DNA from: DASSQJ01 sp963730165
GTDB taxonomy: Bacteria > Actinomycetota > Actinomycetes > Actinomycetales > Dermatophilaceae
Reading direction: 5' to 3'
DNA length: 64,000 nt
Assembly: GCA_963730165.1 (NCBI GenBank)
Contig: CAVSQS010000001.1
Span: 713,687 to 777,686 of the forward strand
In this document: positions 21,888-32,215 of the stretch, piece by piece
How the letters are laid out: each line of letters begins with the position of its first letter
How positions within the stretch are numbered: the stretch's first letter is position 1
The notes under the pieces: generated by a model
What the model saw: the letters and a program-made list of their open reading frames with translations, nothing else
Told to the model about the DNA's origin: nothing
The model's database searches: none
Made by a program: the position numbers and the translations under genes

Positions 21888-24800
21888 GGCGGTTCCTCCT
21901 CTCGTCGGACGAGGAAGACGGTCGACTCGGCGTCGACGTCACGCATGCTCGTCAGGGTCGGCCAGGCCGGTTCGGCGGGCGGGAAGGCGACCTCGCGCTC
22001 GTCACGCTCGAGCACCCTCGATGCCTCGACGAGGAGGGCCCCACGATGCTTGTTGAACCACCCTTCGTAGTGGTCGACATGAGCGTCGGCCCAGTGGTCG
22101 ATGAGAGCGGCCAGCTCCTTGCGGATCTCCTCGGGCGACTCGTCGGCGGTCGCGGGCTCGTCCACCGGTCGGACCGCCTCGCTCCGCCGGACGATCACGT
22201 CGGCGAGCTGCTCGAGCTTGTCCTCCCAGTCGGCGGCGTCACCGGCGGCCCGGCTCGGCCCTGCCTCCGGGATGCGGTGACGGGCCAGCGCGACGAGGAC
22301 GGCGTGGAGGGCCCGGTCCCGGGCTCTCGGGGCGAACGGTGTCGCGCCGGTCGCCTCGACGTGCCGGTAGAGCGTGCGGTGGTAGGCCGCGAAGTTCTCG
22401 TAGTGGGACAGGTCGCGACTCCGGCCGGAGTTGTAGACGGTGACGACGAGGCCCGGCATCCGGCGGCCGACGCGTGAGGTGGCCTGGATGTACTCCGAGC
22501 TCGTCTGCGGCTGCCCCATGACGACCATGAGCCCCAGCCGGTCGACGTCGACGCCGACCGAGATCATGTTCGTCGCCAGGACGACGTCGGCAGCATCGAC
22601 CTCCCCGCGGCGCCGCTCGAGGATCTCGAGCTCGTGCGGGATCTCGGAGGACCGCTTGCGCGAGGTCATCTCGCGGATGTTCCTCGGCTCGCGGACCGTC
22701 TCGCCCCGCCGCCCGGCGATGACCTTCATCTGGTCCGGGACGTCGTCCATGACCTGGATGTAGGCGCCGCCGAGGATGCGCAGGCTGTTGAAGTAGCCGA
22801 GCAGGGTCCAGTAGAGGTCGGCGGACGGGTCCGACTCGGGGACCATCGCGGCCGACTGCAGCAGGGAGGCGTAAACGCGCACCATGAGCGTGGTCTGGCT
22901 TGCGCCGGGCGCCATGGCGCCGACGTACTCGCGGCTGGCCTTCTCCGTCCGAGGCGCCTCGACCGCGAAGAACGAGTCGCGGTGGGTCAGCCCGGGTGGG
23001 GGGAACTGCCGAGCCGTTCGCGCGAAGACGGCCCGGACCTGGTCCGACGCTCGTCGGATCGTCGCGGTCGACGCCACGACCTTGGCGGGGGTGCTACGGC
23101 CGGCGATCTCGTCGACGGCCGTCTCGTAGAGCCCGACCATGGTGCCCAGCGGGCCGCTGATGAGGTGCAGCTCGTCCTGCACGATGAGGTCGGGCGGCAG
23201 ATCGGTGTAGCTGGGGTCGGGCATCGCTCCCCCGGCTCCGAGCAGCGCCCCGACCTCGCGCTTCCACGGCATCATGGCGAACTTGTCGACGGTGCCGATG
23301 ACGAGCGACGGGCGGTTGGCGTACACGTCGCTGTCGATGATGTGGACCGGTAGACCGTTGCGGAAGGCGCAGGCGTCCTGGCCGCAGGCCACACGCATCC
23401 AGGTCCGGTCCACGATCTCGTAGTTGTCGTGGTCGAGTGGGCTGCCGCACCAGGGGCAGCGCCTCAGCTGGACGGGGTCGCTGGCATCGTCGTCGGTGTC
23501 CCGCGCGCCGGGTCGCCGAGCCCTCTGCAGCACTCGACGGGCGGTGTCGGCGTCGTTCGGCGTGGAGGCCTGGCCGACCCAGAGGCCGATCGAGATCGGC
23601 GCCGTGTGCGGCAGGTGGGCCTGGCGCTCGCATCTCGAGCGCGCAGATGAGGCCGGTGGCGCGCTGGTACTGCTGCAGGGTGAGCAGCCGCAGCGTGTAC
23701 CGCATGAGCACCGAGACCCCGGCCGCCCGCGGGTCACGCAGACGCCGGAGCAGGATCGCGATGCCGATGATCCCGAGGTAGGCCTCGGTCTTGCCACCAC
23801 CGGTGGGGAACCAGAGCAGGTCGGCGATGCGCCGATCGGGGTGCTCGGCATCCGCGAGACCGGCGAGGTTGGTCAGGATGAACGCGATCTGGAACGGATA
23901 CCAGTTCGCCCCGTCGGTGGACGGCGGGTCGCCGAACCCGCCGGATCGGTGGTGCTCCTGGCGGCTGCGCTGCTCCGCCATCGCACGGTTCGTGAGCTGG
24001 AACGCCGTACGGACGTTCTCGTCGGACCTGAGGAGCTGCAGGCCCGCCTCCATCCGGTCGGCCGCCTCGCTCGCCTCCCTCATGTGTCGTCGGAGGGTGA
24101 CCTGCTCGTCGTCGTCCAACGGCTCCGTCGCAGAGCCGGGCAAGTCGCTGATCCACCTGCGGTAGTTGTCGATGAGTCGCTGGAGGACGTCGAATCGGTC
24201 ATCATCGGCCAGCGCCGTCATGGAGAGGTCGAGCCCGTCTCCACCCGCCGCCTCGCTGAGCAGCAGCTCGTGCCGCGGCAGGTAGGTCGTGGAGACGGCG
24301 TCCGGAACGCTTCCCTCCCAGGTCACGGCGCAGCCGTGACCGACGGCGAAGGACCTCACGTCGCGGAAGAGCAGTCGCTGTGAGGCGATCTCGTCCTCGT
24401 CCACACCCGCGAGGGTGGCCGGAGGCCTCTCCCGGAGCGAGGTGTCGACGGGTCGCGCGGTGATGCGAGGGCGGAACCACGAGAACGCATCCTTCTCGCC
24501 CTGTGGTGCGCGCTGGGTGTTGACGAGCGTCAGCGTGACGGCGACCGTGCCGTCACGGGGTTCGCGGGAGTGGACGACGAGCCGTAGGCCGTCCGCGATG
24601 TCGATCGGCTCCATCCGCGGAGGATGGGCCGCGACGAACTTCGGCTCCTCCGGGACGTCGACGGCTCTCCACAAGGTCTCGTCGACCGACTCGTACCGGG
24701 TCGCGGAGACCGTCACCTCGAGACCTGCTGCTGCGGTGTGCTCCAGGGCGAGGGTCATCCCCATGGAGCGCGGGTGCCGGACGCGCGCCATCGAGACGCC

Positions 24801-25043
24801 GGGGTCGACGACGTTGTCAGGTGCGTCGCTCCCGGCCTCGGCCTCCACGTCGTTCTCGACGTCGTCCTCGATCGACGGCTGTGTGGGCTCGTCACCCTTC
24901 ACGTCCGGGTAGAGCACCCCCATGACGAAGCGCGACAACGGTTGCTCGGTGAGGCGCGCGTCCTCGGGCCCTCCGAGGAGGTCCTCCGACAGTCGCTTCA
25001 GCACGAACTCGCGCGTGTCGTACGCCTGGTCGAGACCACTCAT
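21884..25043 (-). pseudogene. drmA: DISARM helicase DrmA, one frameshift
   Basis: About 1050 codons in two frames. The first part (25043 to about 23635) has an acidic N-terminal segment, then Walker A DLLWFPTGGGKTEAYLG (near 23790) and VLMRYTLRLLTLQQYQRA. The second part has the CPWCGSPLDHDN zinc site, GTVDKFAMMPW, motif II IVQDELHLISGPLG, STATIRRA, motif V TNMISVGVDVDRLG and motif VI IQATSRVGRRMPG. All match DrmA. The break is a single shift near 23635, just after LICALEMR. Its stop overlaps the drmB start, and its start follows the UvrD-like gene by 4 bp. DrmA is the DNA-loading helicase of the DISARM core complex. Confidence 0.88.
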
Positions 25044-25047
25044 GAAC

Positions 25048-26769
25048 TCACTCCCACTCGAACGTCACCGGACCACTCACGCGTGCCCCCACCCACAGAC
25101 CGTGCCGACCGGCGCCACTGGAGGCCGGCGCGCCGACCAGGGTCTCCGTCCCCTCGACGCGGCCGCCGGAGAGATGTGGCACCCGACCGCCGAAGGAGAG
25201 ACGGCGGATCATGCTGCCGAACGCCTCCCCGGTCCGTGCGACGTCGATCCCGTCGACCGACGCCGTCCACGACGGCAGCTCCTCGGAGTCGACGGTGATG
25301 ATGTCATCGGTTCGCGTCCATTCCACGGCGGCGCGCACGGTCGACGACAGGTCGTGCTCGACCGGGCCCAGGTGTCGAGCATGCTGAGGCTCGAGGATGA
25401 CCCCCAGCGTTCCGCGGCCCCGGGGCGAGGTCTGCCTCCACACGCCGTCCCGGGGCTCTTTCCGCCAGTACTTGGTCGAGATGCCGCGTCCTCTGGTCAG
25501 TCGCGAGCGCGCCCTTGACATAGCGACGAAGAGTCGTCTCGCTGCCGGCCCCTGCTCGTCGACCTCGCTGAACCACGACTCGGGGTCCACCAGGACGACG
25601 TTCTCGAACTCCTGGCCCTTGGCGCGGTGAACCGTCGACGCGATCGCGCGTGCTGCCGGCTCCCGGCGCAGGTCCGGTGGATACCGGCGAGCCAGCAGGC
25701 CCGCGGAGAGCTCACGCAGGTCGAGCCCGCGTCGGGACCTGGACGACCCGGACGAGGGTGCGCCACTTGTCCTCGGCGTCGCCCACCCCCCGGCGTCGGC
25801 GAGCTGCATGAACTCGTCGAACGAGACGGTGACGGAGTCGGAGCGAGCGAGCAGCTCCGCGATCCACGGCGCGAGTGAGGGATCGGTAGCGCTGGCCGCG
25901 AGCTCCACGGGCAGGCCCAGGGCTGCGAACCGGGCCGCAACCAGCCCGGCACGCGCGTTCGTGTCGCAGAGCAGCGCGGTCGATCCCTGCCAGGCGGCGA
26001 TGTCGTCGGCGGCGTCCTCGTCGAGCGCTCCGAGTGGAGGCAGATCGGCGCTGAGGTCGCGAAGGCGCATCAACTGGTCCGACGGGCGAGGCCCTCGAGT
26101 TCGGGCCTGTGCGAGGGCGACGGCGCGTGCTTCGGCCGTCCGGGAGCGGTACTCGCCGCTGAGCACGACGGTCTCGGCCCCGTACCGTTCACGAACCGCA
26201 TCGAGCAACGCGTCCGACGACATGACCTCCTCGGCACCGATCTGGAAGTCGTAAAGGCTCTGCATCGGGTCACCGAGGAGGGTGAAGCCGACTCCCTCGT
26301 CGAAGGCGTGGGCGAGCAGTGCCAGGACGAACCGCGCCCGAATACCGACGACGTCCTGGACCTCGTCGACGATGACGTGGCGGACGTCGGGGAACACGAT
26401 CTCCTCGGCATTCTCGAACATGCGCGACGGCGCTGAACACGGCGTCGTCGTAGCCGGTGAAGCGCGGCTCCGCTTCTTCCAGTTCCAGGCGGACTCGTGC
26501 CGCGAGGGAGTCGATCGTCGCGCAGTCGACGCCCCGTCCCTCGTCCACGACGTCCCTCGTGCGCGCCCGCACGACGTCGACGGCCACGTTGGAGAAGGAG
26601 ATGACGAGGATCTCCTCGGGGTAGACGTCGTGCTCGAGGAGGAACCGGCAGCGCTCGCCGACGACCTCCGACTTGCCCGCCCGGGTCCCGCGATGACGAT
26701 CTGGCGGGCGTCGGGGGGCGCCGAGGCAGCGCGTTCCTGATCTGCATCGAGGACACCCGTGATCATCAT
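25048..26769 (-). pseudogene. UvrD-family helicase in the DISARM operon, compensated frameshifts
   Basis: About 573 codons. Motif Q is present (LDADQERAASAPP). Walker A is interrupted by an indel: one added base restores IVIAGPGAGKSEVV (near 26690). The next roughly 85 residues are in another frame (LLEHDVYPEEILVISFSNVA), then the first frame resumes with VIVDEVQDVVGIRA (motif II), LLGDPMQSLYDFQ (motif III), ASTVHRAKGQEFENVVLV (motif V) and LFVAMSRARSRL (motif VI). A second short out-of-frame stretch lies near 25740-25790. A frame-naive translation hides these breaks because the indels cancel. The start ATG overlaps the stop of the GHKL-helicase gene (TGATG). A UvrD-like member is not part of the canonical DISARM set. 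Confidence 0.78.
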
Positions 26770-29700
26770 CAATCGGTTCCTCGTCCCCAGATGTGCTCGA
26801 AGTGTCGGAAGGCGAGCGTCTCACCGAAGTTGGTGAGGTTGTCCGCGACGTTGACGATGAGGACGTTCTCCTTGCCTCCGTTGAGCGGCCCTCGCAGACC
26901 ACGCCCGATCATCTGCTGGTAGATGTTCGGGCTGAAGGTCGGACGCGTGATGAAGACCGCGTCGACCTTGGGGACGTCGAAGCCTTCGGTGAAGACGTTG
27001 TAGTTCGTCAGGACGCGGACCCGCTTGGCCTTGAAGTCCTCGACGTACCGCCGGCGTGCATGCGGGTCCGTCGTGCCCGCGACGGCCCTCGCCTCCACCC
27101 CGTGGTAGGTGAGGAGGGCGGCGAGCACCTTCGCGTTCTCCACCGACGTCGCGAAGAGCAGCGCCGTGTCGTCCTCCGGCATCTCGAGCACAGAGCGGAC
27201 GATCTCGTTGTTCCGCTCGTCATCCTTGCCCAGTCGGTTCTCGACGGACTCCGGGAGCCGGCGCATCTGGGTTGCGTGAACGATCTCCTCCTCGGTGAGC
27301 TCGAGGTCGGCTCCCCGCAGCTCTCGATGCGTTCACCCGAGCCAGCACGTCCATGCTGCTGGAGGTAGCCATAGACGTCGTCGCCGGGGAAGACGCCCGC
27401 GTCGAGGAGGTTCCGGTGGTAGCGGCTGGCGAGTTGCTCGGTCTCTCGATCGTTGAAGCCACGGAAGGGTGTGGCGGTGAGCCCGAGCAGCGGTGTGGTC
27501 ATCTCGGCTACTCGCTTCGTCCCACCCAGGGCGCTCAGGGCTCGCGTGTACTGCTGGCCGATGGACCGGTGCGCCTCGTCGACGACGATGATGGCCGGGT
27601 CCATGAGCCAGCCGTAGGACTCCTGCCAGTCGCCGTCGTTGCGCTGGACGACCGAGTCGAGCTTCGCCAGCGACGCGACGACGACCTGATGACCGTCGCG
27701 TTCGTTCGGCTCGTTGCTCGCCCAGAGGCGGCTGAGGGTCATGGGTGTGCCCGCCCTGCCCATGGCTCTCCACACCTGGGACCAGGTCTGGGTGGCCTGC
27801 TCGCACAGCTCATCGGTCTCGGCCAGCCACAGAATGCGGATGTCCGTCTCGGACCGAGACATGTGCTCGACAAACGCCTGGACGGCGACGCGTGTCTTGC
27901 CGGCCCCTGTCGGGAGCGATAGCAGTCCGCGTCGCATTTCGCTCGCGGGATCGAGGAGTGCTTGAACCCGGTCGGCGATGCTCCGTTGGTAGTCGTGGAG
28001 CTCGCCGAGCACTGGCGGACCTTCGACCTCCATCTCGGCCTCGCGGCGCGTGCCCGAGAAGCCCGCGAACTCCACCGGGAAACCGAGCTCGCGGACCCAC
28101 TCGCGAGCAGTGCGCTTACCGGCCCAGACGGACGGCGGGTCGAGCCCCTTCCGCTTCAGGCCCGCCGCGTGACTCTGCAGGAGTCCGTAGCCCTCCACGG
28201 CCAAGGCGAGCTGCGCGATCTCCCGGTCCCCGAGTTCACGCTCGGCCTCGTGCCTGAGGCCGTCGAGCGCGGCTGCGGGAACCGCTGCACGGAGATCCTC
28301 GACGCCGATGGCGAGCAGCATCTTGTCGAACAGGTCGGTCGTGGCGGCGATGTCCTGCCTCAGCTGGTTGCGGCGGTGCTCCTCCATCCGCCGGAGGACC
28401 ACGTCCGGCTTGAACGTCGCCTCGAGGGCCCTGGCGACCTGACCGAGCACTCCCCGCTCGTCCTCGGCGGTGACGAACACCGTTCGGTCGTCGAGGTACT
28501 GCGGGAGCGGGCGGGACTGCTGCCCACCGGGGGTGGAGGTGAGCACCTCGAGCCGCTTGCAGGGCTGGACCATGACGTCCTGTTGCGTCGGATCGAGGGA
28601 CAGCCGGAGCGGCGGGAAGCGGTCCAGCAGCGGGTAGGCCTCACCCGCGAGCTCGTAGTCCACCGTCTCGGTGAGCATGTCCTCGCCGTCAGGCATCTTC
28701 CAGTTGTCCCGAAGGGCCTGGAAGTCGCCTTCGGAGAACGCGAGGACCGATGGCACGTGCGCGGCCACGAGGGAGTCGAAGACGTCGCGTCGCCACGTGA
28801 CAGCCGCTTGGTCGGCCGGAACCTCGAAAGCCCGGCCCCTGCTGTACCCGGATGCGCTCAGATGGGGGCTGGCCGACCACCGCCGCCCACGCGTACGGCA
28901 GGAATCGGCGTTCGTCGTCCCAGGCCTTCGCCTCCTCCAAGAGCTCCGCCCAGTCGAAGTCGCGGATCTCTTCCGGATCGTGTTTGAGGCCGAGCGCGTC
29001 CGCCTGCTCGTCGGTGACCGTCGGCCGAACAAAGGGGAGGGGTTGCTCCACCCCGTCGATCTCGACCAGCGCCTCGTTCCAGCGCAGGCAACGAGAGATG
29101 GGCTGGATTCCGATCTGAGTGTGCAGCCGCCCGTGCTCGCGAAGATGGAACCATGTCATGTCGGGAACCGACTTCTGTCGAGATCCCCCGCCGCTGCGCG
29201 TGATGCGCCAGCGCTCGTCACCCAAGAGCTGCACCATGACCTGCTCGGTGAGTGCGCACCGACCCGCGTCGGACAGACGCGAGAGGCAATCCAGCGGCCA
29301 GAACACGCGGCCCTCGTCGATGTCGATCGCCGAGTCCGGCAATCTGGGCTGTCCCACCTGGCTGCGGAACTTGTCGCGCACGTCATCCAGCCGCGCATCT
29401 CGCCACGGCTCCATGGGCGGCGAAGCGAGTCGGCGCGGTGTCGAGACGAGTCCAAGACGCGTCAGCAGGTCCCTGTCCTGCTGATGGAACCGCGGATCGA
29501 CGAGGAAGTCCCCGTCCCGCGATCCGTCGGCCGGGATGACCTCCCCCGCCAGGAAGACGCCCCCGGGCCCCTTCCACTTCCCCGAGTACGTGCGCACGCG
29601 CAGACGGTCGAACGCCGGTCACCGAGCACATCTCGGAAGATCGCCTCGGCCTCGTCGATCGAGTTCTTCCGCGAGGCGCCCCACACGCGCTCCCAGCGGA

Positions 29701-31468
29701 TCGGTCCTGGGTCAGCTCGCTTCTGAGCTCGCCCGCGCTGTCGAAGATCTCGATACCGAGGCTGCCCAGGGCACTGACGACTCCGGGGTCCGCTGCCAGG
29801 ACTGGGTCGATCGTCAGCCTGCCGTTCTGTTCGCCGCCGCCGGGCAGGAAGACCTGGCCCCGTCGGCAGCCGTCGACCGACCCGTCGTCCAGGAGCAGAA
29901 CCCGCGCTCTGGTGAGTTCGTGGCGCTGATCGGGAAGGCGCCCAATGAGGGCGGCCACGAGCTTGACCGCGGCGGCCGAGCCCTCGACGGTGGGGTCCTT
30001 CACGAGGTGCTCGACCCACTGGCGAAGTGTGACCGGCCCGCGCCCGCGGTAGCCCATGAGGCGAGTCACCTTGGAGCGGTGCTCAGCGCTCATGACGGCA
30101 TGGCTGGTCCAGTTGTCGGGGTCAGGGCATGCCGAGGCCCAGATGGCGAGCTCGTCCGCAGTCAGCCCTTCGGGATGCAGCCTGACGCGGGTCGGATGGC
30201 GCAGCCCACCGGCGAGGGTCGGGAATGCATTGGCGTTCGGAGACAGCCCGCATCACCGGTTCGTTGAGCACGTCGTCCGCGTGGTTCCGGGCTTCCTTGC
30301 CACGTGCGGGAAGGACGTCCAGAACGACGGTGGGGCGATCGGGCCGGTGCAGTGCCGGCAGGGCGTCGCCGACGAGCCTCGGCAGCACTCTGGTGAGGAT
30401 CTCGTCGTTGAACGGGCCTGCCAGCAGGGACTCCCGGTCGTCGGCGAGCTTCCACGGCGCGTTGACGATCCCCGAGAGGGTCGTGCCCGACGCCGTCGGG
30501 AAGTACGCCCAGAACGTGCCGACGCCCTTGGGGGCACCTTCGCAGCGGTGCAGCCCACGTGACGTCCACGCTCTCCCTGGCCGCGGCAGTACCCACCGTC
30601 CTCCAGCGCCGCCTTGCTCGGCTGGTGCCGGTGGGATCGCACCACCCAGACGGATCGGCGACTGGCGTCGTCGAGCACGAGGGCGCCGTCATCGTCCCTG
30701 TCGAGGGTGATGGAGCGGGCGGTGCCCGACGCGTCGCGGTCCTCCAGCCCGAGCCGCTCGACATGCTGCGAGAACAGCAGGAACTCGGCGGGGAACTTGC
30801 GGAGGCTCTCGGCAAGGACGTCTCGGCCGCGTCGGACGGGTGCGACGACGACGGTGGTGGCCCATTTCATCAGTGTCGTGAGCACGGGGTCATCTCGGCT
30901 GGCGTCGGTCGGGTCGACGGCCCGTGCCCAGCGCATGACCGGGTAGTGGGCCAGGCCCTGGGACGATCTGCGGAGAGCTGGCGCTCCGACTCTCGCTTGT
31001 CGAAGACGAAGGAGCCCGACCGGCTGAACACGCGCGGGCTGTCCGTCACGGCCAACAACGACTTGAAGCCCAGGCCGAAACGGCCGATCTGATCGTCCCG
31101 CTTCACGGAGTCGTGCGTGCCCATCAACGCCACGACCCCGTCCACGGTGAACGGCTCGCCGGAGTTGGCCACGTACAGCGAGTCGGCGGTGAGCACGACC
31201 TCGCACCGGCCTGCCCCTCGCGCATTGCGTCCGCTGCGTTCTGGATCAGCTCGAACAGCTGGCGCCTTGCATACGCGCCCTCGGCGATGGACCGCTCGAT
31301 GTTGGCGTCCTGGCCCATCCGGCGCGGTTCGTGCTGGTACGTGCCCAGCGCCGTCCTGCTCTGTTCCTCGACGGCCGTCCCAACAGCGCCGTCCAGGCCC
31401 TCCCACTTCGACGCCACCCGCAAAAGCTCCTTCGACCGCGCGCCACTTCCACCGAGTGGCCTCATCAA
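26769..31468 (-). pseudogene. GHKL (sacsin/Hsp90-like) ATPase fused to SSL2-type helicase, frameshifted
   Basis: First gene of the long operon, about 1566 codons over several frames. The N-terminal part carries the GHKL ATP fold: ARRQLFELIQNAADAMREG (N-box), LYVANSGEP (G1 region) and QIGRFGLGFKSLLAV (G2), as in sacsin N-terminal ATP-binding-like proteins. A long middle region (28.7-30.7 kb) has no recognised motif. The C-terminal third is an SSL2-like helicase: LLSLPTGAGKTRVAVQ, IIVVDEAHRSIGQQY, GLTATPFRGFND, then TNYNVFTEGFDVPKVD and QMIGRGLRGPLNGG. Frame changes occur near 31200, 30960, 30550, 30240, 29700, 29600, 28800 and 27340. No gap separates the pieces, so I read them as one gene. The fusion suggests an ATP-gated sensor coupled to a DNA translocase; this is inference. 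Confidence 0.72.
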
Positions 31469-31638
31469 GAAGGGGACAGAGACTCTGAGCCGGCCGTTCC
31501 CCGGTTCCTACTGCCTATCATGGGAGAGCACTCCAACACGCGCCCTCCAGGAGATCGTGCCTGTGCCGTAGCCCTCTGGCCTCAACCGGCCCGCCGGCAT
31601 GAGCGCTTGAAGCGCAGCAAGCCCACTGGAACCTCGCT

Positions 31639-32112
31639 CTACTCCCCCGAGGGCGGCGGTCCGGAGCCGCTGCTTTCTGTCACGGAACCAGGGTGGAGAG
31701 GCGTCCCCGCACGGGAGAGGGCGGACTCCACCCGGTCAGCCGCCCGGAGGACGTCCTCGTGCTCCCAGACGCGCAACGAGGTCCAGCCGAGTTCGGCGAG
31801 GTGTCGGTCGGTGTCGCGGTCACGCTCGACATTCCGCTTCAACTTGGCCTCCCACCAATTTCCATTGGTCACCGGATGGGTGGCGTGCTCCGGGCAGGAG
31901 TGCCAGAAGCACCCGTCGACGAACACGGCGACCTTGGCACGCGAGAACAGGATGTCGGCGCGCCTGCGTGGCATCCCCGGTAGTGGTGCATCGACGCGGA
32001 ATCGGCGACCACGAGCGTGCAGAGTCCGACGGAGCGCCACCTCGGGCGCCGTGTCACGGCGACGTTGCCGGCTCATTCGGGCGCCTACCGACGTGAGGTC
32101 CGATGCGGACAT
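31639..32112 (-). CDS. vsr: Very short patch repair endonuclease Vsr
   Basis: 157 residues from the ATG at 32112 (further start codons lie upstream, up to 32181). The family signature is complete: PEVALRRTLHARGRRFRVD, MPRRRADILFSRAKVAVFVD with the catalytic Asp, GCFWHSCPEH, and GNWWEAKLKRNVERDRDT. Vsr nicks beside T:G mismatches made when 5-methylcytosine deaminates. It is divergent from the cytosine methyltransferase gene, its usual partner. It reads toward the GHKL-helicase gene and ends 170 bp before that start, so it might supply read-through transcription to the DISARM operon. Confidence 0.9.
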   Translation of the reverse strand: MSASDLTSVGARMSRQRRRDTAPEVALRRTLHARGRRFRVDAPLPGMPRRRADILFSRAKVAVFVDGCFWHSCPEHATHPVTNGNWWEAKLKRNVERDRDTDRHLAELGWTSLRVWEHEDVLRAADRVESALSRAGTPLHPGSVTESSGSGPPPSGE

Positions 32113-32166
32113 GCAGACATCGTCCCACCGGCCTGTGTGTCGCGATCGGGGGTCCCCTCCGCCGGC

Positions 32167-32215
32167 TAGACTCGCCGACATGGCCGCCTCACTACGTCGT
32201 TCGGGTGCGCGGTGA
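32167..32215 (+). promoter_or_regulatory. Possible leaderless promoter with 11-codon leader ORF before dcm
   Basis: A -10-like hexamer TAGACT lies at 32167-32172. Seven bases later an ATG (32180) opens an 11-codon ORF (MAASLRRSGAR) whose TGA overlaps the GTG start of the methyltransferase gene (GTGA). This fits a leaderless transcript whose short leader couples translation to the methylase. No clear -35 box is visible. A one-base indel could instead make the leader the true N-terminus. Confidence 0.35.

Noticed and set aside
3869..31468. Programmed ribosomal frameshifting as the explanation for the many frame changes.
   Set aside because: The breaks are at unrelated sites in nearly every gene, with no slippery sequence or following stem in common, and both insertions and deletions are needed.
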